A stretch of DNA of 64,000 bases from CAYWOS01 sp964459985 (GTDB taxonomy: Bacteria > Bacillota > Clostridia > Christensenellales > Aristaeellaceae): assembly GCA_964459985.1 (NCBI GenBank), contig CAYWOS010000001.1:1-64000 (forward strand). Reading direction: 5' to 3'. The notes beneath the pieces are model-generated. The model was given only the letters and a program-made list of their open reading frames with translations, was not told the origin of the DNA and made no database searches. Below, one piece after another: positions 1 through 8,058 of this stretch; the stretch's first letter is position 1, and each line of letters opens with the position of its first letter. The translations under genes and the position numbers were made by a program.

Positions 1-1
1 T

Positions 2-310
2 TCCTTCGTGCTCGAGGGCAGTCAATACCTCGGGGAATGGTTCGGCAACGGCGTTGAAATCAGGATTCCGCTCGCCGCCGTGCCCTCGGCCGACGTCAGC
101 TTCACCTTCGGCGACAGCATGGGCGTGCTTAAAAGAAACGAGCCGCTCCGGCTCGTTTCGAAGGAATCGCTGTTGGTGCAAATGGCGCTTTTTTCGGGTA
201 CGCTTGAGGAATACATGCGGATGATCGATCGCGAATGCCGCTATATCGAGGTTCAGGTGTGGAATGACGAGAGCGTGCTTGATTACTTGAGAAATTCGTC
301 GATCATTTGA
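2..310 (+). CDS. C-terminal end of an unrecognised protein, cut by the window edge
   Basis: The open frame enters from the left edge and ends with TGA at 308-310, so only the last 102 residues are visible. The stretch is a soluble, mixed-charge sequence with no membrane segment and no motif I recognise; a GTG at 8-10 could be read as a start but has no room for a visible ribosome binding site, so I treat the gene as continuing upstream. Its last 28 bases overlap the 3' end of the convergent nahK-like gene. No function is proposed. Confidence 0.6.
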   Translation, partial: SFVLEGSQYLGEWFGNGVEIRIPLAAVPSADVSFTFGDSMGVLKRNEPLRLVSKESLLVQMALFSGTLEEYMRMIDRECRYIEVQVWNDESVLDYLRNSSII

Positions 311-1389
311 TTGAGCGCGTCTTCCTTGCGTTCGATATCGTCAAGCAGCGCCATCTGCGCGCGCGCGCGGATCAGGTTATGCTGCGGTGAATTGACGCGG
401 AAATAGAGATCGCCGTCGAGATAATCGGTCAAAAAGCGCATGGCCAGTTCGCAGGTCAGCACCTTGATGCCGAGCGGCAGCAGACGCAATTCTCTCTCGG
501 TCAGGAAGCCGTTCGTCTCGGTGACGAAGCCCTCGGTAAAGTACCGCGTTTTCTCCAAATCCAGCCCGATTTTCGAGATATCCGGCTCGTCTTCGGCGGC
601 GGTCGACGCGCCGAAACGCACGGCGTCGCCGTAATCGTACAGCGCCGAACCGGGCATGACGGTGTCCAGATCGATCACGCAGATCGCCTGCTGCGTTGAA
701 AGATCGACCATCACGTTGTTGGATTTGGTGTCGTTGTGCGTCACGCGGAGCGGCAGTTCGCCGTTTTCGAGGAGCTTGACGATCGAGCCCATCATGCGCC
801 GGTGCTCGAACAGGTATTCGATCTCGTCGTCCACCGATCTGGCGCGCTCCGCTTTGTCCTCGTCAATACTGCGGACGAAGGCGTAAAAGCGCTTGACGGT
901 GTTGTGAAAGTTAGGAATGGACACGTAGAGCCGATCGGCGGGGAAATCATACAAAAGGCGCTGGAACGTGCCGAAACCGCGTCCGACTTCGCGCATCACG
1001 TCAAGCGACGGCACGGTATCGTACGCGATCGAATTGTCGATGTACACATACGCGCGCCAGAATCCGCCGTCCGGCTGCTGGTATATGATGCCGCCGTCCT
1101 CCGTGGGGATGATTTCAAGCACGTGCCGCTCGGGCGAATAACCGGCCTTGACGGTATTCCTGCGCAAGTGCTCGGTGACCAGCGCGATATTGTTCATCAC
1201 GCGCGCCGGTTCTTTGAACACGTAGTCGTTGATGCGCTGGAGGATATACTCGCCGCGTCCGCCGCCGGGCTGACGGTACACGAGATGATAGGTGCTGTTG
1301 ACGTTGCCCGAGAGCAGCTCGCTCGCCGATTCGTATTCACCGCGAAAGCAAAAATGCGGCAGAACGGTCTTGATTTGATTGTAGATCAC
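283..1389 (-). CDS. nahK: N-acetylhexosamine 1-kinase-like phosphotransferase
   Basis: This 368-residue protein has the aminoglycoside-phosphotransferase/choline-kinase fold signature: catalytic loop HNDTKSNNVM with H218, N219 and D220, followed by the metal-binding segment VIDLDTVMPG (D240, D242). This pair of motifs closely resembles bifidobacterial NahK (LnpB), which phosphorylates GlcNAc or GalNAc at C1 in the galacto-/lacto-N-biose pathway. The GTG start overlaps the TGA stop of galE (GTGA), so the two are translationally coupled, and UDP-glucose 4-epimerase is the expected pathway partner. The lacto-N-biose phosphorylase and uridylyltransferase of that pathway are not in the window. Homologues are often annotated only as phosphotransferase family; the sugar specificity is inferred from motif and context. 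Confidence 0.78.
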   Translation of the reverse strand: MIYNQIKTVLPHFCFRGEYESASELLSGNVNSTYHLVYRQPGGGRGEYILQRINDYVFKEPARVMNNIALVTEHLRRNTVKAGYSPERHVLEIIPTEDGGIIYQQPDGGFWRAYVYIDNSIAYDTVPSLDVMREVGRGFGTFQRLLYDFPADRLYVSIPNFHNTVKRFYAFVRSIDEDKAERARSVDDEIEYLFEHRRMMGSIVKLLENGELPLRVTHNDTKSNNVMVDLSTQQAICVIDLDTVMPGSALYDYGDAVRFGASTAAEDEPDISKIGLDLEKTRYFTEGFVTETNGFLTERELRLLPLGIKVLTCELAMRFLTDYLDGDLYFRVNSPQHNLIRARAQMALLDDIERKEDALNQMIDEFLK

Positions 1390-2405
1390 GCTTCTACCCC
1401 GTATCCGTTCGGATTATTCTTTTGCCAGTTCCACGCGTCGCGGCACATCTCGTCCAGCGAACGCTTGGCGTGCCATCCGAGCGCCTGCGCGGCAAGCGCG
1501 GGATCGGCATAGCAGGTGGCGATGTCGCCGGGACGGCGGGCAAGCACCTTATAGGGGATGGTCAGGTTGTTGACCTTCTCAAAGCTGTGCACGATATCGA
1601 GCACGCTGTAACCCGTGCCCGTGCCCAGATTGACCACCAGCGAGCCGGTGTGCCGGACGGCGTAATTGAGCGCCGCAAGATGGCCTTCGGCTAGATCCAT
1701 GATGTGCAGATAATCGCGCACGCCGGTGCCGTCATGCGTGTCGTAATCGTCGCCGAACACGCGCAGATAACTGTGCTTGCCCGCCGCGACCTGACAGATA
1801 TAAGGCATCAGGTTGTTGGGAATGCCCGACGGGTCCTCGCCGATGCGTCCGCTCGGATGCGCGCCGATGGGGTTGAAGTAGCGCAGCAGCACGAAGGACA
1901 TATCGGGATCGGCGGCGGCGACGTCGTTGAGAATGCGCTCGCTGATCCATTTGGTCCAGCCGTAGGGATTGGTGCAGCCGGTGGGGAAGTCCTCGCGCAG
2001 GGGCATTTGCTGATTGGTGCCGTACACCGTCGCCGAGGAGCTGAACACCAGCCTTTTGCAGCCGTATGCTTTCATGACGCGCAGCAGCGTCATGGTGGCG
2101 TCCAGATTATTCTGATAATAATCGAGCGGCTTTTCGACCGATTCGCCGACCGCCTTGAGTCCGGCGAAATGGATCACGGCGTCGGGGCGGTGCGCCGCGA
2201 ACACGCGGTCGACGGCGTCCCTGTCGGTGCAGTCGCCCACGATGAGCAGCGGCGCGCGGCCGGTGATGTCAGCGACGCGCTTGAGCGCTTCGGGGCTGGA
2301 ATTGCACAGATTGTCCATGACCACGATATCGTGTCCCGCTTCGAGGAGACAAAGACAGGTGTGCGATCCGATGAATCCGGCGCCGCCGGCAAGCAAAATT
2401 TTCAA
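1386..2405 (-). CDS. galE: UDP-glucose 4-epimerase
   Basis: GalE interconverts UDP-glucose and UDP-galactose, and often the N-acetyl forms, with bound NAD in the cytoplasm. The 339-residue protein has the usual family length, the Rossmann motif GGAGFIGSH at residues 7-15, the catalytic Ser region FSSSATVYG and the YxxxK motif in NPYGWTKW. The start is a TTG preceded seven bases upstream by GGAGGT (minus strand), the only well-placed ribosome binding site. It is the first gene of a two-gene operon with the nahK-like kinase, which suggests recycling of host-glycan galactose and hexosamines. A TATAAC-like -10 lies upstream but I could not assign a good -35. Confidence 0.93.
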   Translation of the reverse strand: MKILLAGGAGFIGSHTCLCLLEAGHDIVVMDNLCNSSPEALKRVADITGRAPLLIVGDCTDRDAVDRVFAAHRPDAVIHFAGLKAVGESVEKPLDYYQNNLDATMTLLRVMKAYGCKRLVFSSSATVYGTNQQMPLREDFPTGCTNPYGWTKWISERILNDVAAADPDMSFVLLRYFNPIGAHPSGRIGEDPSGIPNNLMPYICQVAAGKHSYLRVFGDDYDTHDGTGVRDYLHIMDLAEGHLAALNYAVRHTGSLVVNLGTGTGYSVLDIVHSFEKVNNLTIPYKVLARRPGDIATCYADPALAAQALGWHAKRSLDEMCRDAWNWQKNNPNGYGVEA

Positions 2406-2588
2406 ATCGTTTACCTCCGCAAGTCGTTGTGTTATACTGTCCGCGCGATGAACTACGGCGCGGGGGACGCGAAAGCACGTCCGTTTATGCCTGCTTCATC
2501 ATAGTACAATCGGCTCCATTTGTCAATTCCTGTTCATTTGGATGAAAACGCCAAACGCGATCGTTCTATGAAAGGAAGGAGGGAGATC

Positions 2589-3167
2589 ATGCGGGATAAG
2601 CCAACCGCGGCGGTCGCCGACCGATTCGAGGCGCTCGCCGCCGAGCGCGAAAAAATGGTGTACGGCGTATGCTATCATATGCTCGGCAACCGCGAAGATG
2701 CGCTCGACTGCGCGCAGGAAGCCATGCTGCGCGCCTTTCGCGCGTTTCCGCGCTTTCGGGGCGAGGCGTCGTTCGCCACGTGGATCGATCGGATCGCCGT
2801 CAACACCTGCCTTGATTTCATCCGAAAGCGGAAAAACACGGTATCGCTGGACGCGCTGCGCGAAGAAGGGATCGAGCTCAAGGACGCCGGTATCGGCGCG
2901 TACGCCGCGCTGGAGCGCAAGGAGCGCATGGCGGCGCTGCGCGCGGGGCTTCAGGCGCTGCCCGAGGACATGCGCGCCGTCGTGATCATGCGCGACGTGC
3001 GCGGAATGCGGTATGATGAGATCGGCGAGGCGCTGTGTCTTCCCGAAGGGACGGTCAAAAGCCGCATCAGCCGGGCAAGGGAAAAATTGATCGCGTATTT
3101 GCGCAATCACGCGGAACTTTTTGAAAAATATGCCGTCAAAGGATATGAAGGGAGGCGAGCGCCATGA
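2589..3167 (+). CDS. ECF-family RNA polymerase sigma factor
   Basis: A 192-residue sigma-70 family protein with only regions 2 and 4. Region 2 spans about residues 28-90 (motifs MLGNREDALDCAQEAML and FATWIDRIAVNTCLDFIR). Region 4 lies near residues 125-180 and ends in the DNA-binding helix GTVKSRISRAREKL. I chose the ATG at 2589 because GGAAGGAGGGAG sits just upstream; a longer in-frame start at 2520 lacks such a site. Its TGA overlaps the ATG of the next gene (ATGA), the usual arrangement for a sigma factor and its anti-sigma. It presumably activates this operon and unseen targets; I did not find a convincing ECF promoter upstream. Confidence 0.92.
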   Translation: MRDKPTAAVADRFEALAAEREKMVYGVCYHMLGNREDALDCAQEAMLRAFRAFPRFRGEASFATWIDRIAVNTCLDFIRKRKNTVSLDALREEGIELKDAGIGAYAALERKERMAALRAGLQALPEDMRAVVIMRDVRGMRYDEIGEALCLPEGTVKSRISRAREKLIAYLRNHAELFEKYAVKGYEGRRAP

Positions 3168-4330
3168 CATGCGATGAATACAAGCGTCTCCTGAACCAAC
3201 AAGACGGCCCCGGCGAGGACGAGCGGGCGTCCATGCGCGAGCACATGACGATGTGCGACACGTGCGCGGAAGACACAATCCGCCTGGACCTCACGCGTCT
3301 GGACGAGGATATCGAGGTACCCGATTCCTTCGCCGCCGCCTGGCGTCGTCAGATACGGGAGGATCAACCGATGGAGAATCAAACAAGGAAGCAGTTGCCT
3401 TGGCGCGGATGGCTGGCCGCCGCCGCAGCCGTGGTATTCCTGATCGGCGGCACGCTCGGCACGCGCGATCTCTGGATCGGAAACGACAAACCGGCCGCGT
3501 CCGACAACGCGGGCGCGTCGGTCTCGGCAGGGTACGGCGCGTCGTTTAGCCGCGCCGCGACCATGAATGACGCGGCGGCCGATGAACCGTATGTCAATTT
3601 CGAGGCGTCAAGCGCGAAAATGGCGGCGGATACCGGCGCGGAGAACACGGCGCGCGCGGCGAAGGTTATTCGCGAGGCGAGCTTCACCCTTAAAACGCAG
3701 GCGTTTGACGACGATTATCAGGCGCTGCTGACGCTGACGGCCGATCTGGGGGGAAGGGTCGAGTACTCGAGCGTTTCAGGCGACGCGAGCGCCGGCGCGG
3801 CGCGCGTGGCGCGATTGACCCTGCGCGTTCCGACGGACAGCTTGGACGCTTTTCTCACGGGCGCGGAACACGTCGGCAATCTGACGAACATGACGCAGTC
3901 GTCCGAAGATGTGAGCGATGATTATTACGATCTGCAGTCGCGCCTCGACGCGCAGAACGCCAAAATGAAGCGTCTCATCGAGCTGATGGGCATGACGGAG
4001 AACGTCGCCGATCTGATCGAGGTCGAGTCCGCCGTCGCGGACACGCAATACCTGATCGACAGCTACCAATCCCGTCTCAAGGGGTACGACAGCCGCGTGG
4101 ACGACAGCGCTGTCACGGTCACGCTCCGCGAGGTCAAGGTGAGCGAAACGGTCGAGGCGACGCTCGGCGACAAAATCGGTCAGGCGATCGCCGATTCGGC
4201 GGACGAATTCGTGCAGTTTCTCGAGGACATGCTCGTGTTCCTGCTCGCGGCGCTGCCTTGGCTGCTCGCCGCGGCGGCCGTCACGGGGGTGATCGTGGTG
4301 ATCATCAAAAAGAAAAGGGGAGGAAAGTAA
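3164..4330 (+). CDS. Zinc-finger anti-sigma factor fused to a DUF4349 domain
   Basis: The N-terminus has the zinc-binding anti-sigma (ZAS) pattern: C3 followed by H27-x3-C31-x2-C34. A membrane segment follows at about residues 80-98, then an extracytoplasmic DUF4349-type domain (about 165-345, with a predicted helical hairpin around YYDLQSRLDAQNAKMKRL), and a second membrane segment near 350-380 ending in KKKRGGK. The topology would place the zinc finger inside, bound to the sigma factor, and DUF4349 outside as sensor. The gene overlaps the sigma gene by 4 bp and is followed by a SIMPL gene after one base. DUF4349 proteins are usually described without function; the anti-sigma role is inferred from the zinc motif and gene order. 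Confidence 0.85.
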   Translation: MTCDEYKRLLNQQDGPGEDERASMREHMTMCDTCAEDTIRLDLTRLDEDIEVPDSFAAAWRRQIREDQPMENQTRKQLPWRGWLAAAAAVVFLIGGTLGTRDLWIGNDKPAASDNAGASVSAGYGASFSRAATMNDAAADEPYVNFEASSAKMAADTGAENTARAAKVIREASFTLKTQAFDDDYQALLTLTADLGGRVEYSSVSGDASAGAARVARLTLRVPTDSLDAFLTGAEHVGNLTNMTQSSEDVSDDYYDLQSRLDAQNAKMKRLIELMGMTENVADLIEVESAVADTQYLIDSYQSRLKGYDSRVDDSAVTVTLREVKVSETVEATLGDKIGQAIADSADEFVQFLEDMLVFLLAALPWLLAAAAVTGVIVVIIKKKRGGK

Positions 4331-4331
4331 C

Positions 4332-5048
4332 ATGAAAAAGGGATGGATGATTCTGCTAGCGATCGTACTGCTCTGCGCGGCGTGCGCGACGGCGGGGGCA
4401 TCGGAAACGACGAGCGGAAGCGACAGCATCACGGTCACGGGCAACGCCACGCTGACGCTCGCCGCCGATATGGCGCAGCTCCAGATCGGCGCCGAAATTC
4501 GCGGCGCGACGGTCGAAAAGGCGCAGGAGGAATGCAACCGCATTATTGCCGAGGTTGTTAAATCCATCAAGGCGAACGGCATCGCCGATAAAGACATCAT
4601 GACCTCGTATTTCAATATCAACACATGGAACGATTTCGACAAACTGGATGCGAACGGTCAGGCGACCGTCACCTATTCGGTGTCCAGTATGCTCGATATT
4701 ACGGTGCGCGATTTGAGCGTGATCGGCAAACTGATCGACGACGCCACCAAGGCGGGAGCGAACTCGAGCTACGGCATGACCTTCCTGTCCTCGCAGTCGA
4801 GCGACGCCTATCTCAAGGCGCTCGGCAGGGCGGTCGAGGACGCCAAGAGCAAGGCGGACGTGCTTGCCGCCGCCGCCGGGCTGATGGTGGGAGACATTCG
4901 ATCCATCGACGCGAGCGGGTATGATTACGCTTACGGCATCACCAACAACATGGACGCGCGCAGCGCCGTTGCCGAGGGCATGACGATCATTTCGGGCGAC
5001 GTATCGGTCACGGCCAGTGTGAAGATCGTGTACGGCATTATCCGATAA
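4332..5048 (+). CDS. Secreted SIMPL (DUF541) domain protein
   Basis: A 238-residue exported protein. The signal peptide MKKGWMILLAIVLLCAACA is followed by a complete SIMPL/DUF541 domain with its characteristic opening (SITVTGNATLTLAADMAQL), the helix VEKAQEECNRIIAEVVKSIK and the closing VSVTASVKIVYGI. A cysteine pair near the cleavage region could make it a lipoprotein, but the lipobox is poor. SIMPL proteins are periplasmic or surface proteins of loosely defined function. It is the third gene of the sigma/anti-sigma operon (one base after the previous stop, GGGGAGGAAAG as ribosome binding site), so it is probably part of the envelope-stress output. A strong terminator follows. Confidence 0.9.
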   Translation: MKKGWMILLAIVLLCAACATAGASETTSGSDSITVTGNATLTLAADMAQLQIGAEIRGATVEKAQEECNRIIAEVVKSIKANGIADKDIMTSYFNINTWNDFDKLDANGQATVTYSVSSMLDITVRDLSVIGKLIDDATKAGANSSYGMTFLSSQSSDAYLKALGRAVEDAKSKADVLAAAAGLMVGDIRSIDASGYDYAYGITNNMDARSAVAEGMTIISGDVSVTASVKIVYGIIR

Positions 5049-5062
5049 AACCGCGGGAAAGC

Positions 5063-5096
5063 AAACGGCTGTCGTTTTGTACGGCAGCCGTTTTTC
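5063..5096 (+). terminator. Rho-independent terminator of the sigma/DUF4349/SIMPL operon
   Basis: Twelve-pair stem (AACGGCTGTCGT pairing with ACGGCAGCCGTT, one G-T wobble) around a TTTG loop, followed by TTTTT. It lies 15 bp after the SIMPL stop codon. Confidence 0.9.
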
Positions 5097-5112
5097 GGTT
5101 CCGGATCATGAT

Positions 5113-7788
5113 TCAGTAATCGATTGTTTCTCCCGTCAGGCGCTGCCAGAGGCTGCGGATGGTCTTTTGATTGGACACGCCGTAATTGGGGTCGTGCGAC
5201 TGGCATTCCGACATATCGCGGAGGAAATGCACGCACAGATGGCCGTCGAAGCCGTTCGCTTTGATCGAGCCCGTCAGGTGGGGATGGTTGTGCATCGAGG
5301 CGACGGTCCATTGTCCGCCGGGAAGCTGCACGTAGACGGGATGTGTCGTCCAGGACGGCTTGCCGAACGCCGCGTTCATGATCATGGTGTCGCGCAGCGT
5401 GAGCGGTTCGCTGTCGGCGTGATTGCCGGCGGCGTACAGGCGCAGCGTCCAGCTCCTTCCGCTTGCGGGATCAAAGACAAGCAGGTGATCGCCCGAGGAC
5501 AGCGTGGGCTTGATATCGTTGAACCAATGGAGCAGCTTGACCGACGAGGCAGACGGCCCGGCGATCACGCCCGCGCCTTCCTCGAGCGTGTAGGAGGGCG
5601 AGGCGGAAGATGATTTGGCGGAGGAGGAGAACAATTTGTTCTGCATGGCGATGCTGCCGACGCCGTCCACCGTCAGGCCGTTGCGAAGCTGGAAGGCGAG
5701 CACGGCCATGTAGGTGGTTTCGTCGAATTTGCCGGTTACGTTGGCGGTGTAGCCGAGCGCCGCGAGACGCGCCTGCATCCGCTCGATATCGTCGACGAGA
5801 TCGGGATCGGCGGATTGATAATAGATGTGAAGCGTGCTGTACGATTCGCTTTGACTGCTGTACGGCGAGGCGTCGTCGGAGAACAGAATGGTGAAGGTTT
5901 GCTTGCCGGCGATGCCGTCGACGCCGAGCCCGTGCACGCGCTGGAAGGTGCGCACGGAGGCGACGGTCGCGGTATCGTAGGCACCGCTCACCGCGGACGA
6001 CGCGAGATAGTTGAGCGCCGCGAGCCGCGTCTGGACGGCGGTAACGTCGCTGCCCGTCATGCCGGAGGACAGCGTTCTTGTGAGCAAGGCGGTATCATAG
6101 CCGGGCGTCGGCGATGCGCTCGCCGAGGGCGAGGGCGACGCCGAGGGGGACGATACGGGCGTCGGCGATGCCGTCGGGGCGATGAACACGATGTATTTCG
6201 TCATGACATAACCGCTGACGTTCTCGTACGAGACGGCGCTCCATGTCGCGCTCTCGGACAGCACCGACAGATACGCGCCGTCCGGGATAACGGCGAGAGC
6301 GGCCGAGGAACGGGAGGGCTGCGCGCGCAGGTAGAGCTTGCCGCCCGTCACGCGCGCGGCGCGCACGGCGGGCGCGGAGGAAGGCGCGGGTGTGGGCGTG
6401 GGCGTCGGCGTTTCCGTCGCCGCGCCGCCCGTCACAAAGGTCAGGAAAGCGGTCATCACATAACCGATCACGCCGTTATACCGCACCGTCGTCCAGATCG
6501 AGCCGCGCTCGATGACATCCACGGTCGCGCGGTTGGGGATCTTCGCCAGCACCGCGCCGCTTTTGCTCGGCGTTTCGCGGAAATAGAGGATGCCGCCCGT
6601 GGTGGTAACGACTGCCGAGGCGGGCGTCGCCGGGATGATCGGCGTGGGCGTGGGCGTGGGTGTGGGAGAAGCGGTCGCCGCCGCGCCCGTCAGCGAACGG
6701 AGCAGCGCGAGGGTCTGGTATCCCGCGATGCCGTCGGCGGTCAGTCCGTTGTTTTTCTGGAAGGACTTGACGATCAGATAGGTGGCATAGCCGAATTTGC
6801 CGTCGGCGGAGATGGAGTAGCCGAGCTTCGCGAGCATGGACTGCATCTCAACGACCGCCGCGCCCTCGCTGCCGCGCTCAAGCCGCGTATCGGACATGCC
6901 TGCCGTCGGCGTCGGCGTGGGCGACGGGGAAGGAGTGGGCGTCGGCGTGGCGCTCGTCAGCGTTTTCAGCAGCGCGATGGTCTGCGCGCCGGCAATGCCG
7001 TCAACGGTCAGACCGTAGGTTTTCTGAAAGGATCGGACGATCCGGTAGGTCGTATCGCCGTACTTTCCGTCAGGGGTCAGAGAATAGCCCGCTTTTGCCA
7101 GCATTTGCTGAAGCGCGAGCACATCGGCGCCCTCGTCGCCCTGCTGCAGTTTCGTGCGGTTGGTCTGCGGCGCGACAGTCGGGGTGGGCGTCGGCGTAGG
7201 CGTCGCCGCGCCGGCCGTCAGCGTGCGCAGCATCGCGAGCGTCTGCGCGCCCGCGATGCCGTCGGCGGTCAATCCGTTGTTTTTCTGGAAGGATTTGACG
7301 ACAAGGTAGGTGGCGTAGCCGAATTTACCGTCGGCGGAAATGGAATAACCGAGCTTCGCGAGCATGGACTGCATTTCGACGACCGCCGCGCCCTCGCTTC
7401 CGCGCTCGAGACGCGAGGATGCGGAAGAGACGGGGATGGGCGTGCCTGTCGCGGTCGGGAATACAACGACCGCGCCGCCCGTCGTCGGCTGAAAAGCGGG
7501 CGCTAATTGATACAAAAGCGTCAAAGTCTGGTTCCCCGCGACGCCGTCGGCGTCAAGTTGGTACTTCTTTTGGAACTCGCGCACGATGCGCTCGGTCGCA
7601 TACCCGTATTTGCCGTCGGGCTCGACCGAAAAGCCGAGCGATTTCAGCGCGCTCTGCATCGCCGTCACATCAACGCCCGAATCGCCGCGCTTGAGTTTGG
7701 CGTACGATGTCGCGGCAAGCGCGCTGCCGCACAGCATCGCCATGCAAAGGATCAGCGCGGTCACGCGGTTCATAAAGCTTTGTTTCAC
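5113..7788 (-). CDS. Secreted multi-repeat peptidoglycan-binding/SH3 protein with an unusual C-terminal domain
   Basis: An 891-residue exoprotein. GTG start at 7788 chosen because GGAGGA lies seven bases upstream (minus strand); a longer frame exists. After a signal peptide (to about residue 26) come four peptidoglycan-binding (PG_binding_1) repeats, two bacterial SH3 repeats, two more peptidoglycan-binding repeats, and a C-terminal domain of about 160 residues. Repeats are joined by Thr-Pro linkers. Repeats 2 and 4 are almost identical in sequence. The C-terminal domain contains ASMHNHPH and FDGHLCVHFL, a His/Cys-rich pattern I have seen on other clostridial wall-binding proteins but cannot name; it may be catalytic. 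Its promoter region contains a WalR-like sequence. The role is probably cell-wall remodelling or attachment. Confidence 0.88.
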   Translation of the reverse strand: MKQSFMNRVTALILCMAMLCGSALAATSYAKLKRGDSGVDVTAMQSALKSLGFSVEPDGKYGYATERIVREFQKKYQLDADGVAGNQTLTLLYQLAPAFQPTTGGAVVVFPTATGTPIPVSSASSRLERGSEGAAVVEMQSMLAKLGYSISADGKFGYATYLVVKSFQKNNGLTADGIAGAQTLAMLRTLTAGAATPTPTPTPTVAPQTNRTKLQQGDEGADVLALQQMLAKAGYSLTPDGKYGDTTYRIVRSFQKTYGLTVDGIAGAQTIALLKTLTSATPTPTPSPSPTPTPTAGMSDTRLERGSEGAAVVEMQSMLAKLGYSISADGKFGYATYLIVKSFQKNNGLTADGIAGYQTLALLRSLTGAAATASPTPTPTPTPIIPATPASAVVTTTGGILYFRETPSKSGAVLAKIPNRATVDVIERGSIWTTVRYNGVIGYVMTAFLTFVTGGAATETPTPTPTPAPSSAPAVRAARVTGGKLYLRAQPSRSSAALAVIPDGAYLSVLSESATWSAVSYENVSGYVMTKYIVFIAPTASPTPVSSPSASPSPSASASPTPGYDTALLTRTLSSGMTGSDVTAVQTRLAALNYLASSAVSGAYDTATVASVRTFQRVHGLGVDGIAGKQTFTILFSDDASPYSSQSESYSTLHIYYQSADPDLVDDIERMQARLAALGYTANVTGKFDETTYMAVLAFQLRNGLTVDGVGSIAMQNKLFSSSAKSSSASPSYTLEEGAGVIAGPSASSVKLLHWFNDIKPTLSSGDHLLVFDPASGRSWTLRLYAAGNHADSEPLTLRDTMIMNAAFGKPSWTTHPVYVQLPGGQWTVASMHNHPHLTGSIKANGFDGHLCVHFLRDMSECQSHDPNYGVSNQKTIRSLWQRLTGETIDY

Positions 7789-7844
7789 GGGAATGTCCTC
7801 CGAAATAATCACTTTTTTCCGCGCATTGGCGGATCAACGGAGTC

Positions 7845-7873
7845 AGTATAGCATATTATAACGAAATTGTAAA
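7845..7873 (-). promoter_or_regulatory. SigA-type promoter of the peptidoglycan-binding protein gene
   Basis: Read on the minus strand: TTTACA, 17-bp spacer, TATACT, located about 60 bp before the start codon. The flanks are strikingly AT-rich compared with the coding DNA, and contain two copies of ATTTCGTWAT spaced 21 bp apart. Confidence 0.75.
7857..7873 (+). promoter_or_regulatory. Possible WalR-like box overlapping the promoter
   Basis: TATAAC-GAAAT-TGTAAA matches the published WalR/YycF consensus TGTWAH-N5-TGTWAH at 11 of 12 positions. It runs opposite to the gene and overlaps the -35 hexamer, so it would more likely repress than activate. AT-rich DNA makes chance matches plausible. Confidence 0.3.
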
Positions 7874-7983
7874 CACATATTACGAAATTATTAAATATTA
7901 TCAAAGCGCGGTTGAATGAACATAATGGTATGAAAGCGGTCAGAATCGGGGTGCGGAAGGGATTCTTTGGATGCGGCAAACGC

Positions 7984-8012
7984 TTGTCACACGTCCGACA
8001 AAATGATATGAT
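7984..8012 (+). promoter_or_regulatory. SigA-type promoter of the lipase-like/nptA operon
   Basis: TTGTCA, 17-bp spacer, TATGAT, about 47 bp before the ATG at 8059. Confidence 0.75.
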
Positions 8013-8058
8013 ATAAGGGAACGTTTGTCAAGCAATCACGAGAATCCGGAGGATACGA

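Noticed and set aside
2520..2588. Longer N-terminus of the first sigma factor
   Set aside because: The upstream start has no ribosome binding site, while ATG 2589 has a very strong one.
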